Source: Fodinibius salsisoli
GTDB lineage: Bacteria > Bacteroidota > Rhodothermia > Balneolales > Balneolaceae
DNA length: 64,000 bases
NCBI RefSeq assembly: GCF_026229185.1
Contig: NZ_JAGGJA010000001.1
Span: forward strand, 590,739 to 654,738
Direction of reading: 5' to 3'
This document shows, piece by piece, positions 11,423 through 20,360 of the stretch (the stretch's first letter is position 1; each line of letters begins with the position of its first letter). Both the position numbers and the translations under genes were made by a program. Under the pieces are notes generated by a model. The model saw only the letters and a program-made list of their open reading frames with translations. It did no database searches and was not told the DNA's origin.

Positions 11423-12067
11423 TTATTTACGTTGAATTTCTATCAGGGCTTTACCTTTGTAGAACTTTCCTCCTTCAGAAAGGTTATGGCACTCGATTGA
11501 TAGGGAGGGGGTAATGCCATCGAGTTCCTTTTTAAAATCCGTTCCTTTGTAAAGAATAATGGATTTCCAGGGGAGGTGGGAAGTCATATTATAAAGGTCA
11601 TTGATCTTGAAAGCATGTTTGGAAATGAGTAAAAAAGGATGGGTTTCCTGTATGTTTTCAATGGAAGAATCAGCTACCTGGACGTTTGCAACGTTAAGTT
11701 TCCTAACTATTTGCTTAATAGCTAAGCATTTTTTGGAAACAATATCATTGAGAACAAAACCCTTTGTTGGGTTGGTTAGAGCTAAAGGAAGGCCGGGAAG
11801 TCCGCCTCCGGTACCAGCATCGACGATGTTTTCGGCAGATTTAAAACCCTCAAGATGTTCTAAAAGCAAGGAATGCCGCAAGTGGTTTTCAATTGTTTCA
11901 CGTGGAACATTCCGACTAACCAAGTTAACGCGCTTATTCCACCATAAAAGTTGATCAAGATAACTATTTAAAGCTTCTTGGTGCTCTGTAAAGGTGCTGT
12001 TAATCTGCTCAAACGTTTCACGTGAAACGTTTGAGGTCGAAATATTATGGTGTTTCACGTGGAACAT
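11423..12067 (-). CDS. rsmG: 16S rRNA (guanine-N7)-methyltransferase RsmG
   Basis: The 214-aa enzyme methylates G527 of 16S rRNA. The SAM-binding motif D-A-G-T-G-G-G-L-P-G-L-P-L is present near residue 90. The N-terminus M-F-H-V-K-H and the internal N-V-S-R-E-T and N-V-P-R-E-T peptides are encoded by parS-like sites, a known peculiarity of gidB/rsmG genes. It lies 3 bases after mnmG in the classical gidA-gidB arrangement, but parA and parB are not in this window. Confidence 0.95.
   Translation of the reverse strand: MFHVKHHNISTSNVSRETFEQINSTFTEHQEALNSYLDQLLWWNKRVNLVSRNVPRETIENHLRHSLLLEHLEGFKSAENIVDAGTGGGLPGLPLALTNPTKGFVLNDIVSKKCLAIKQIVRKLNVANVQVADSSIENIQETHPFLLISKHAFKINDLYNMTSHLPWKSIILYKGTDFKKELDGITPSLSIECHNLSEGGKFYKGKALIEIQRK
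11894..11909. other. parS site 1
   Basis: TGTTTCACGTGGAACA; its reverse complement TGTTCCACGTGAAACA matches the ParB-binding consensus TGTTNCACGTGAAACA. It encodes the N-V-P-R-E-T peptide of RsmG. Confidence 0.9.
12008..12035. other. parS site 2, within a 28-bp perfect palindrome
   Basis: The core CGTTTCACGTGAAACG (12014-12029) is a perfectly symmetric parS. The symmetry extends outward to 28 bp (12008-12035). It encodes the N-V-S-R-E-T-F-E peptide of RsmG. Confidence 0.92.
12051..12066. other. parS site 3
   Basis: TGTTTCACGTGGAACA, identical to site 1, overlaps the rsmG start and encodes M-F-H-V-K-H. Confidence 0.92.
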
Positions 12068-12070
12068 TGT

Positions 12071-13960
12071 TTAGTTCTTGAGATAAACCATCAGGACAGA
12101 GATATCGCTGGGGGAGACACCGCTAATTCTGCTGGCTTGTCCTAGGGTTTCCGGCCGAATACGATCCATTTTTTGTTTTCCTTCTGCAGAAAGGCTGTTG
12201 ATTTGGTCGTAATTAAGGGTGTCAGGAATCAGGGTGTCTTCCTGTTTTTTCATCTCTTCAACCATTTCAAACTCTTTTTCAATGTACCCTGCATACTTAA
12301 TCTGTATTTCAACCTGGTCCAACACATCTTTATCATCCGTTATGGCAGAGGTCTTAGCTGATAACTCTTCATCTGCATTCAGCAAATTATAAATAGAGAG
12401 TTGGGGTCTTGGGATAAGTGTCTTGGCCTTAACCGGTTGCGAGAGTTTGCTTGTCCCTTGCTCTTCAAGCATGGGGTCCATTTTCTGGGGGTAGACCGTA
12501 TAGTCTGCAATCAGGTCATGCAGCTTGTCAATCGCTGCTTTTTTAGTTTTGTAACGTTCGAATCGCTCTGTTGAAGCTAATCCGATATTATGACCAAGTT
12601 CGGTTAATCGGAGGTCGGCATTGTCTTGACGGAGTAAGATGCGATGCTCTGCACGGGAGGTAAACATTCGGTAAGGTTCTTCGGTACCTTTTGTGATGAG
12701 GTCATCAATGAGAACTCCGATATATGCTTCTGACCGCTTAAGGATAAATTCTTCTTCTCCTTTGACCTTCCGGGCAGCATTGATGCCGGCCATAAGTCCT
12801 TGACAGGCAGCTTCTTCATAGCCGGTTGTGCCATTAATTTGCCCGGCAAAGAAAAGGCCCTCCGTGATTTTAGTCTCCATGCTTCGCCTTATCTGATATG
12901 GAGGAAAGTAGTCATATTCAATAGCATAACCGGGGCGGAGCATTACAGCATCTTCAAAGCCGGGAATAGTGCGCAAGGCATTGTATTGCACATCTTCCGG
13001 AAGGGAGGTAGAAAATCCATTAAGATACATCTCATAAGTGTCCCACCCTTCAGGTTCGAGAAAGAGTTGATGGCTGTTTTTATCAGAAAAGCGATTTATC
13101 TTGTCTTCAATGCTGGGGCAGTAGCGAGGGCCGGTGGATTCTATAGTCCCATTGAACATAGGGCTTCGACTAAAACCTGTCTTAAGCGTCTCATGCACTT
13201 CTTCATTAGTAAAACCGATCCAGCAGGTGAGTTGCTCTTCTTTAGAAGGGAGCTCTTCAGTCATAAAAGAAAAAGGACTAGGATCACTATCCCCATACTG
13301 GATTTCGAGTTTGCTGTAATCAATGGATCGACCATCCAGGCGGGGTGGGGTTCCGGTTTTGAGCCGTCCAACTTCAAATCCAAGTTTTTCAAGAGCTGCG
13401 GAGATGCCAATTGAGGCCCTTTCTCCTGAACGTCCGCCCCCAAAGTTAGTCTCCCCAATGTGCATTAGGCCATTTCCAAAAGTACCCGTGGTAAGTATAA
13501 TTGATTGCGCCTCAAAGGTTTGTCCGGTTGAGGTTTTAACACCTGTGGCTTTCTTTCCATCATTGGTGGTGAGAACATCCACAACATTATCCTGGCGAAA
13601 ATGCAGGTTTTCCTTCTTTTCTAACTCTTCGCGCATCATGTTGCTGTACAATGCGCGATCACTTTGGCAGCGGGGACTCCACATAGCGGGACCCTTACTG
13701 GTATTCAGCATCCGGAATTGTACCGCTGATTTGTCGGCTACAACACCGGTCAAACCGCCCAGGGCGTCAATTTCTCTTACCAGCTGTCCTTTGGCGACAC
13801 CACCAATGGCGGGATTGCAAGACATCTTGGCAATAGCATCCAGGTTCATCGTAATAAGAAGGGTTTTTGCCCCCATTTCTGCGGCTGCACCGGCTGCTTC
13901 GCTTCCAGCATGGCCTGCACCGACTACAATAACATCATATTTTGGAAAAAGAGAACTCAT
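12071..13960 (-). CDS. mnmG: tRNA uridine-5-carboxymethylaminomethyl modification enzyme MnmG (GidA)
   Basis: The 629-aa FAD enzyme works with MnmE to modify the wobble uridine of several tRNAs. The dinucleotide-binding motif G-A-G-H-A-G lies at the N-terminus. The family signatures G-P-R-Y-C-P-S-I-E-D-K and G-Q-I-N-G-T-T-G-Y-E-E-A-A-C-Q-G are present, and the C-terminal helical domain ends R-I-S-G-V-S-P-S-D-I-S-V-L. The length is normal. It is upstream of and probably co-transcribed with rsmG. Confidence 0.97.
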   Translation of the reverse strand: MSSLFPKYDVIVVGAGHAGSEAAGAAAEMGAKTLLITMNLDAIAKMSCNPAIGGVAKGQLVREIDALGGLTGVVADKSAVQFRMLNTSKGPAMWSPRCQSDRALYSNMMREELEKKENLHFRQDNVVDVLTTNDGKKATGVKTSTGQTFEAQSIILTTGTFGNGLMHIGETNFGGGRSGERASIGISAALEKLGFEVGRLKTGTPPRLDGRSIDYSKLEIQYGDSDPSPFSFMTEELPSKEEQLTCWIGFTNEEVHETLKTGFSRSPMFNGTIESTGPRYCPSIEDKINRFSDKNSHQLFLEPEGWDTYEMYLNGFSTSLPEDVQYNALRTIPGFEDAVMLRPGYAIEYDYFPPYQIRRSMETKITEGLFFAGQINGTTGYEEAACQGLMAGINAARKVKGEEEFILKRSEAYIGVLIDDLITKGTEEPYRMFTSRAEHRILLRQDNADLRLTELGHNIGLASTERFERYKTKKAAIDKLHDLIADYTVYPQKMDPMLEEQGTSKLSQPVKAKTLIPRPQLSIYNLLNADEELSAKTSAITDDKDVLDQVEIQIKYAGYIEKEFEMVEEMKKQEDTLIPDTLNYDQINSLSAEGKQKMDRIRPETLGQASRISGVSPSDISVLMVYLKN

Positions 13961-14220
13961 ATATGGTTAAGTGTATGTTTTTATTACACTTAGGTTAATC
14001 AATTGGCGGGAAGTATGACTTTGCTGCAATATTAAGAAGTACGTTCAACTCATTGAGCAGCATTTCCCATTTAATCCCTTAAAATAAGGATTTTTAAAGG
14101 AAATTTTAACTTCTATAGAATTAAATACGTTGGCGGAAAAATTATAGAGAGTAGTCGATTGGGAATGAATATTTCTACTCTCTTATACGGAGCCTAAAAG
14201 GAGAGGAGTAGCTATCTAAT

Positions 14221-14535
14221 CTATTGTGCATCCAAAAATTCTACAATGGTATGCCAGATAGCTAAAAGTTTGGTGTCTGCTTCCTGATGAAAGGTTTCAC
14301 CGGATTCGGTTTCAATGGTACAAGCTTTTCCCTCAATTGTAACGGGCACGTTGAATTCTTCTTCTACCTTAATAACAACGGGCATTAGCCATTTCCATGA
14401 AAGATGAAACTTCATGTCTTCGACGGTCAAGAAGGCCAATGGGATGTCTTTGACATCATCCTGGTCAATTTTGATGGTGCTTCCCATTAGCTCTTTAATA
14501 AGTCGACTTCCTTTATTAATCTCTTCAGAGGTCAT
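14221..14535 (-). CDS. Hypothetical protein, 104 aa
   Basis: I do not recognise this protein. It is small, acidic and predicted soluble, with no signal peptide or membrane segment. The base composition and the run of charged, well-distributed residues suggest a real gene. It is isolated at the left end of the accessory region. A degenerate copy of the operator motif described elsewhere lies upstream at 14760-14778. Confidence 0.6.
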   Translation of the reverse strand: MTSEEINKGSRLIKELMGSTIKIDQDDVKDIPLAFLTVEDMKFHLSWKWLMPVVIKVEEEFNVPVTIEGKACTIETESGETFHQEADTKLLAIWHTIVEFLDAQ

Positions 14536-14981
14536 TAAACTATGTATTGGTTAATTTTTTTAGGCATCTAGCAATAGAGATGGTATAAACGCGACCAAAA
14601 TCTATAACAAATAGATAAATAATCAAAATAGGGGTTTCCGGGGAAGACAGCTATAAAAAACTCGATACAAAGATGATGCTTGAGAGTATGGGAGCTGTAA
14701 GAGGATGAGAATAGGTACGACTTAAGAGCCATACTTATTTTTGAATCAGTGTTTACAATATATGAAAAATAGCCTATATAGAACAAATAATTATAGTATT
14801 ATTGCCTTAATCTATAACTAATATGCAATTAATATATAGATATATAATAATCTTTATATAACTAAGAAGTGATAGATTTTGAAAGTTATATAAATAAGGT
14901 GCTACTCTCTTATACCTTATTCTGTGCATTTATTAAGCAGCAAATTCCATTAACGAGGATTCTGTTCAATTTTTAATTGAA
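14536..14981. other. AT-rich intergenic region
   Basis: 446 bases with no convincing gene. It holds a degenerate operator-like sequence at 14760-14778 (ATATGA-N7-CCTATA) and a short A/T inverted repeat next to the phosphoribosyltransferase stop codon. A 72-codon minus-strand frame at 14568-14786 is not protein-like. Confidence 0.5.
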
Positions 14982-15626
14982 TTAGGAACGATCTTTATTC
15001 AATTTATACCATTTTTTTAAATAGGGGATAACATCTTCGTCGCTCAGATTGGAAAAGTCACGGTAGCCTTGAGATACTGCCGTTAATTGTTTTGACTTAA
15101 AAAGGATGATCACCTCATCTGCTTCGCCTTCAAGCTTAGAGATTCTTTTTATAGCTGATACCGGTGCTGCTACCACAATCTTTTCAGCATTTTTCTTTGT
15201 GCACATCCGAATGGCTGCCATCATTGTTGCCCCGGTGGCTATACCATCATCAACCAGTATAACTACTCGACCTTCGAGGGTGGGCAAGACCCTGTCATCA
15301 CGATATGTCTGGATTCGCCGTTGAACTTCTTTGGCTTCTCGTGCTTGAACCTTAGTAATTATATCTTTTGAGATATACCGATTTGACCAAGGGTCAAGGT
15401 ATAGGCTTCCATCTTCTGCAATAGCACCAAAGCCGGCTTCAGGTTGTTCAGGGTAGCCGAGTTTTCGAGTGATAATTACATCAAAGTCACATTCCAAGGC
15501 AAGTGCTACATAATATCCGACGACCACGCCACCACGGGGAATAGCTAAGACTATAGGTTTGACTTTTTCATATTTCTGTAATGCTTTTCCCAGTGCTACT
15601 CCTGCCTGTTTCCGATCCGCAAACAT
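14982..15626 (-). CDS. Phosphoribosyltransferase-domain protein
   Basis: A 214-aa protein of the type I phosphoribosyltransferase fold. The PRPP-binding loop V-V-I-L-V-D-D-G-I-A-T-G-A-T is at residues 121-134, and an A-I-P-R-G-G-V-V-V-G substrate-side motif is at 28-37. This stand-alone subfamily is often seen near stress genes; its substrate is unknown. A TPP-riboswitch leader on the same strand ends 215 bases upstream of the start codon. Confidence 0.85.
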   Translation of the reverse strand: MFADRKQAGVALGKALQKYEKVKPIVLAIPRGGVVVGYYVALALECDFDVIITRKLGYPEQPEAGFGAIAEDGSLYLDPWSNRYISKDIITKVQAREAKEVQRRIQTYRDDRVLPTLEGRVVILVDDGIATGATMMAAIRMCTKKNAEKIVVAAPVSAIKRISKLEGEADEVIILFKSKQLTAVSQGYRDFSNLSDEDVIPYLKKWYKLNKDRS

Positions 15627-15840
15627 TCCTTCTACTGCTTTTAAATTAATCTATAAGTGCATTTTAGGAGTTCTGAAAATTAAATTTAGGTTTAAGCAGG
15701 TGTAGAAATATAGGCTATTATCCTAAATTAATGAGAGGGATACCCCTATGTGCTGGTCCCTGCACAGTATGAGGCTATGTAGACAGTCTACAGGTGGGAT
15801 GGGCTGACGTTGTATCTACTACTCTATGGGATCAAAATAA

Positions 15841-15935
15841 AAAGTCAACGGTTTCCTTTCGCCGGTATCACCCGGGTCAAGTTCAAGAGGTGTAATCTCA
15901 GTCCCAATTAAAGGACACCCTCAACCATTGACTTT
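15841..15935 (-). ncRNA. TPP riboswitch (THI element), copy 1
   Basis: Read on the minus strand, the sequence has the TPP aptamer order: GGGTGTCC, ACTGAGA (CTGAGA box, complement of 15896-15901), a CTTGAACTTGA segment, then a GGGTGATACCGGCG-like loop and GGAAACC. P1 is an 11-bp helix (15841-15851 with 15925-15935) with one G-U pair. P1 is followed directly by a U-rich run (complement of 15833-15843), so helix closure could itself terminate transcription. The next gene on this strand is the phosphoribosyltransferase; no thiamine gene is adjacent. Confidence 0.85.
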
Positions 15936-16110
15936 CCATTCAGGTATCGACAAAGATAGACCGTTGCACACATCCCGTTATTTCCTTTAAGAGAATCCCG
16001 GGAAGCAACCCACGGTCGTTATTTTTGGACTAACCGTTTGAAACACCGTAGCGCATCTTACAGCTGTGCATATTCATTTTTTCAAAGACTCTTTCTAAAT
16101 GCTATCTGAA
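15936..16110 (-). ncRNA. Conserved 5' domain of TPP leader copy 1
   Basis: This segment resembles the one before the second TPP aptamer (29297-29470). A stem pairs 16012-16017 with 15959-15964; the equivalent pairs in copy 2 are changed in a compensatory way. The CAACGG arm of this stem could alternatively pair with the 3' strand of P1. A TATCTTTG sequence (complement of 15951-15958) resembles the Bacteroidota -7 promoter box, so part of the conservation could reflect a promoter. A 15-codon frame (16030-16077) starts M-N-M-H-S. Confidence 0.45.
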
Positions 16111-16159
16111 ATATATTAGCCTAAGATAAACTCAGGTGTAATGTTTTCTTGGAAGTGTC

Positions 16160-16178
16160 TGTAAAATTTTCTCCTACA
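16160..16178. promoter_or_regulatory. Operator-like site A
   Basis: TGTAAAATTTTCTCCTACA, the form TGTnnn-N7-CCTACA. It lies between the minus-strand TPP leader and the plus-strand cytochrome operon starting at 16330, and so could control either or both. Four further copies with the same spacing are at 20231, 22872, 27843 and 29536. Confidence 0.6.
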
Positions 16179-16329
16179 AAATGTTTAAAGCTGAATATTG
16201 CTTGGGTTGGATAATGCAGGACAACGAAGATTGGTTTTTGAGGGAAAACCCTACAAAAGAGATAGCAATATTTTAGTAAGCTCCAGGTAACAAGAAAATA
16301 CGTCCCAGAGAGTTAAGAGGAATATAAAT

Positions 16330-17490
16330 ATGGAGAGTGAGAAGCTAATTTTATATCCACTCGTGTTAACACTGGTATTGTTTCTATTAGTCGGCGCAGG
16401 ATATCATAGCCCGCAGCCGGGGGTTGAAGCAGGTGAGGTAAGTTGTTTAGGGCCAGATACTCTTTCCCAAAAGCCAGGAATGGAGCTTTATCTGTATGCC
16501 TGTGTGGCCTGTCATGGGGTAACAGGTCGTGGGGTGCCGCAGGGGCAACTGGGAATAAATACGCCTGTGCCGGACTTTACAGATTGTGACTTTGCCAGCC
16601 GAGAGCCAGATTCCGATTGGATTGCTGTTACACACCAAGGCGGTCCAGTGCGGGGTTTTGCCAAAGAAATGCCCGCATTTGGAAAAGCATTAAGCGAGGA
16701 GGAGCTTCAAAAGGTTATGACCCATATTCGCACGTTTTGTGGGGATGATAATTGGCCAAGGGGCGAATTGAATCTGCCTCGTCCACTGGTTACGGAAAAA
16801 GCATATCCGGAGGATGAAGCCGTTATAAGTACCTCCATAGACATGGAGAATGAAGGGTTGGTTATGAACGAAGTGGTGTATGAGCACCGATTGGGAGCGC
16901 GAAACCAGTTGGAAGTCGTGGTTCCCTTTGGTTTCCGCCAATCAACAGCCGGTAAATGGGGCGGGGGGCAGCTTGGAGATATGGCTGTAGGTATCAAACG
17001 TGCGCTGTATCATAATATTAACAGCGGCTCTATTTTCAGCGTCACGGGAGAAGTAATTATTCCTACGGGAGATCGATTGACCGGTTTTGGCAAAGGGACT
17101 ACAATTTTTGAGCCGTTTTTCTCATTTGGGCAGATATTACCGGCTGGGAGCTTTCTTCAAATCCAAAGTGGGATGGAGCTGCCGATGCTAAGAGAGAAAG
17201 CCAAAGAAGAAGCTTTTTGGAGGGGAGTGGTTGGAACAAGTCTTACGCAGAGGCAATGGGGGCGGACGTGGTCTCCGATGGTCGAGATACTTGGGGCAAG
17301 AGAACTGGAGGTCGGTGCGGTCAATCACTGGGATATCATACCCCAGGTCCAGGTAACGTTAAACAAACGCCAACATATCATGATGAATGTAGGGGTTAGG
17401 ATTCCTGTCGATGATGCCGGAAGAGATACCCAGCTGATGGTATATATTCTGTGGGATTGGTTCGACGGCGGCATATTTGAAGGATGGTGA
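16330..17490 (+). CDS. Cytochrome c domain fused to an outer-membrane beta-barrel
   Basis: A 386-aa protein with an N-terminal hydrophobic segment (9-24) and one haem-binding C58-x-x-C61-H62. A likely axial Met is M114 in the E-M-P-A-F-G-K context, giving a class I cytochrome c over residues 45-140. Residues 150-386 are rich in alternating beta strands and aromatic ends and resemble an outer-membrane barrel or meta-pathway-type family. It starts an operon with the pentaheme cytochrome 24 bases downstream. Such a fusion is unusual; electron transfer at or across the outer membrane is inference. Confidence 0.75.
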   Translation: MESEKLILYPLVLTLVLFLLVGAGYHSPQPGVEAGEVSCLGPDTLSQKPGMELYLYACVACHGVTGRGVPQGQLGINTPVPDFTDCDFASREPDSDWIAVTHQGGPVRGFAKEMPAFGKALSEEELQKVMTHIRTFCGDDNWPRGELNLPRPLVTEKAYPEDEAVISTSIDMENEGLVMNEVVYEHRLGARNQLEVVVPFGFRQSTAGKWGGGQLGDMAVGIKRALYHNINSGSIFSVTGEVIIPTGDRLTGFGKGTTIFEPFFSFGQILPAGSFLQIQSGMELPMLREKAKEEAFWRGVVGTSLTQRQWGRTWSPMVEILGARELEVGAVNHWDIIPQVQVTLNKRQHIMMNVGVRIPVDDAGRDTQLMVYILWDWFDGGIFEGW

Positions 17491-17514
17491 CTATTCTGAA
17501 GTAGAGCAAAAAGT

Positions 17515-19170
17515 ATGAATAAGCGAATAATTGTTTTGATATCATTGCCAACAATGGCCCTCTTAACGGGAGCTGTATACAGTTTCATACATGTGGAGTC
17601 TAAAGAGCCAAAGGTGAGGGTAGAGGATCCCTACCATCAATTCTTTGAAACTGCCGAAGCATGCATGAGTTGTCACAATGGTATTCTAACACCAGCAGGT
17701 GAGGATATTTCTTTTGGCACCGATTGGCGGGCAACTATGATGGCTAATTCTGCGCGGGATCCCTACTGGCATGCTGCTGTACGACGTGAGGTAATGGATC
17801 ATCCAGAATCGCAGTCTGTCATCGAAAGTGAGTGTTCGACTTGCCACATGCCGATGGCACATTATGAGGCCTTATATAACGGAAATAAAGCACAAGTGTT
17901 TGCCAATTTGCCGGTGAATGAAGCTGTAAGCCGAGAAAACATATTGGCAGCTGACGGGGTCTCTTGCACCTCCTGCCACCAAATTACCGAAGAGAAATTG
18001 GGGACCTACGAAAGCTTTGTGGGGAGATTTGTCATAGATACGCTGAAGCCGATTGGACAGCGCGAGGTCTATGGTCCCTACCCGGTAGATGCCGGCCGGG
18101 TCCATATTATGCATTCTTCGTCAGGCTTTCTCCAGGCGCAATCCAAACATATTCAACTTTCTGAAGTCTGCGCCACCTGCCATACGCTGATAACAGAATC
18201 TTTGGGGCCTAATGGAGAAGTAGTCGGCGAACTACCCGAGCAGGTTCCCTACCAAGAGTGGAAACACAGTAGTTTTGTGGATAAAAAGAGCTGTCAGTCG
18301 TGTCACATGCCGGTGGTAAAGCAAAAGGTTCCAATATCTTCGGTCATGGGGGTTCCAAGGAAGGATGTGTCGAGGCATACCTTTCAGGGAGGTAACTTTT
18401 TTATGCTCAAGATGCTCAATCGTTATCGTGATGAGTTGGGTGTTCAAGCACTGCCCAAGGAAATGGAAAATGCGGTAACCCGAACTATAGACCACCTGCA
18501 AGGCAAGGCAGCACACCTGGAATTTGCCGACCTCGAGATGTCTAAAGGTGAAATACGGGCAAAAATCCAAGTAAAAAACCTTGCAGGACATAAATTGCCT
18601 ACGGCTTACCCCTCTCGGCGCATATGGGTTCATTTTACGGTAGAGGATCAAAATGGGAACCTGATTTTTGAATCGGGTGCTCTTCACCCAGATGGATCCA
18701 TCGTTGGTAATGACAATGATCGGGATGCCTCGACTTATGAATCTCACTATACAGAGATTACCCAGTCCGACCAAGTGCAAGTCTATGAAACCATCATGGT
18801 AGGGCCGGATGACAAAGTGACGACTGGTCTGCTGACAGCTGTGCGATTCATTAAAGACAATCGAATTCTGCCGGACGGTTTCGATAAGATCACTGCGGAA
18901 GATGAAATTAGTGTTCAAGGGCCAGCGATGGGAGATCTGGATTTTATAGGAGGCAGTGATCAAGTTACCTACCGGGTTGATATAGAAGGGATAAAAGGTA
19001 TGCTACAGGTAAAAGCCGAGCTCTGGTACCAGCCCATTGGGTTCCGCTGGGCACAAAACCTGACGCCCTATGATAGTCCCGAAACCAATCGGTTTGTTGA
19101 TTATTATGATTCCATGTCTGGAGAATCTGCTGTTAAACTGGCTGGTGCCAATAGAATCTTGGAGCTGTAG
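17515..19170 (+). CDS. Pentaheme cytochrome c family protein
   Basis: A 551-aa exported protein with a signal/anchor (residues 4-25) and five C-x-x-C-H haem motifs, with first cysteines at 50, 107, 151, 219 and 260. All lie in the N-terminal half. The C-terminal half (about 330-540) is beta-rich without haem sites. It is likely periplasmic and membrane-anchored, a redox or electron-transfer protein. Upstream is the cytochrome-barrel gene; the stop codon overlaps the start of the L,D-transpeptidase gene by one base. Confidence 0.85.
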   Translation: MNKRIIVLISLPTMALLTGAVYSFIHVESKEPKVRVEDPYHQFFETAEACMSCHNGILTPAGEDISFGTDWRATMMANSARDPYWHAAVRREVMDHPESQSVIESECSTCHMPMAHYEALYNGNKAQVFANLPVNEAVSRENILAADGVSCTSCHQITEEKLGTYESFVGRFVIDTLKPIGQREVYGPYPVDAGRVHIMHSSSGFLQAQSKHIQLSEVCATCHTLITESLGPNGEVVGELPEQVPYQEWKHSSFVDKKSCQSCHMPVVKQKVPISSVMGVPRKDVSRHTFQGGNFFMLKMLNRYRDELGVQALPKEMENAVTRTIDHLQGKAAHLEFADLEMSKGEIRAKIQVKNLAGHKLPTAYPSRRIWVHFTVEDQNGNLIFESGALHPDGSIVGNDNDRDASTYESHYTEITQSDQVQVYETIMVGPDDKVTTGLLTAVRFIKDNRILPDGFDKITAEDEISVQGPAMGDLDFIGGSDQVTYRVDIEGIKGMLQVKAELWYQPIGFRWAQNLTPYDSPETNRFVDYYDSMSGESAVKLAGANRILEL

Positions 19171-20114
19171 TGAAAAAAAGAGCAACCTCAATCAATATCA
19201 TTACATATCGAAACGTTTTATTCATCGTAGTGACGGTTATGCTTCTTTTGGTTCCCTATGACAAAGAAGGCCCCTTAGCCTTTTGGGATAGTACTTGTGC
19301 AAAGTCACCTAAGCAAATGCCAGAAACCACCCATGTTTTTGAGGATACAGTAAAGGTCAGGGATTATTTTAAGGTTATGGACAGCATCATATCTCGGTAT
19401 GACTCTTTACTGAATTATCCGGTCACAGAGCATATGATCGTTCGCTATAATCCATGGGTGATCGATTCATTAGCTGCTACCGACTATTATCGATTAAAGG
19501 AACATGGAATTACTAATCTCCATCCCAAAGAGCTGCCAATCTTTGAGCCGGATCAGCATTTGATTATTCCCGATTCTACAGCCGCAGATAGTTTGAGCCG
19601 GCTCTTTGAACAGGCCTATCTGGATGTAAACATACCTGAATTTAAGCTTAGAATTTGGCAAAAAGACAGCGTGATCTATGAATTCCCGGTGCGCGTGGGA
19701 CGCAATGAGCGTAAGTACCTGGCTATGGCGGGCAGAGTTGTAAATCTGCAAACGCATACCGGGAAAGGCGCTATCGTTCGGCATATAAAAGAACCAGTTT
19801 TCATCAATCCCAGCAATAACCACGTGTATCATGTCACCCGGCGGGATGATGGCATTGTGACCGGATTGCCCAATATTCCCTGGCTGGAAACCGAGATCAA
19901 TGGGGTGCGTTATGGCCAGCTTATCCATCCTACCACTAATATCGAAACATTGGGAAGAGCTTATTCAAACGGCTGTATCGGTACTTCGGAGGCGGCCGCT
20001 TGGTACATTTATTATTACGCTCCAATAGGTACCCGGATCGTCATTCGGTATGATTTGGAGGTTCTCGATAAAAATGGGAATACCACACGGCTTAGAAATA
20101 TATATGATGGTTAA
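19170..20114 (+). CDS. L,D-transpeptidase (YkuD domain)
   Basis: A 314-aa exported protein with a hydrophobic segment at 15-29 and a C-terminal YkuD domain (about 155-297). The catalytic motif is complete: H253, S266 and the nucleophile C269 in S-N-G-C-I-G. These enzymes make 3-3 peptidoglycan cross-links or anchor proteins to the cell wall. The start is GTG, sharing one base with the preceding stop codon, so translation is coupled to the pentaheme cytochrome gene. A cell-wall enzyme in a cytochrome operon suggests an envelope-spanning assembly or an envelope stress response. Confidence 0.9.
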   Translation: MKKRATSINIITYRNVLFIVVTVMLLLVPYDKEGPLAFWDSTCAKSPKQMPETTHVFEDTVKVRDYFKVMDSIISRYDSLLNYPVTEHMIVRYNPWVIDSLAATDYYRLKEHGITNLHPKELPIFEPDQHLIIPDSTAADSLSRLFEQAYLDVNIPEFKLRIWQKDSVIYEFPVRVGRNERKYLAMAGRVVNLQTHTGKGAIVRHIKEPVFINPSNNHVYHVTRRDDGIVTGLPNIPWLETEINGVRYGQLIHPTTNIETLGRAYSNGCIGTSEAAAWYIYYYAPIGTRIVIRYDLEVLDKNGNTTRLRNIYDG

Positions 20115-20142
20115 TATAGCTTTTAGAAAGCTATATTAACCA
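20108..20142 (+). terminator. 16-bp perfect hairpin at the end of the cytochrome operon
   Basis: A perfect 16-bp stem (20108-20123 with 20127-20142) with a 3-nt loop overlaps the L,D-transpeptidase stop codon. No U-run follows, so it may act as an atypical terminator or protect the 3' end. Confidence 0.6.
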
Positions 20143-20230
20143 TACAAAAAGCTAAGAGGGCATCTGAAACCCAAAATTACTGGAGTTAGGTAACGGATTA
20201 GATGGGGATAGCGATATGATACTCACAGGC

Positions 20231-20249
20231 TGTAATATTTTTCTCTACA
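20231..20249. promoter_or_regulatory. Operator-like site B
   Basis: TGTAATATTTTTCTCTACA, one base off the CCTACA half-site, with N7 spacing. It lies 112 bases upstream of the Met-rich protein gene. Confidence 0.5.
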
Positions 20250-20360
20250 TATTAGAGCATATTTAAACCACAGCTTTTATCAAGGAAGCCACCACTTTGC
20301 CAGACCTAAAAGTTGGGGAAGTTTAAGCCGTAAAAATAATCACAACAAAACTCAAGAGCT

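Noticed and set aside
14568..14786. 72-codon minus-strand frame as a gene
   Set aside because: Its residues are not protein-like, there is no ribosome site, and it lies in AT-rich sequence.
16203..16218. Sigma-54-like promoter upstream of the cytochrome operon
   Set aside because: GG-N10-GC is present but was not found at the equivalent place beside the other sites, so it is likely chance.
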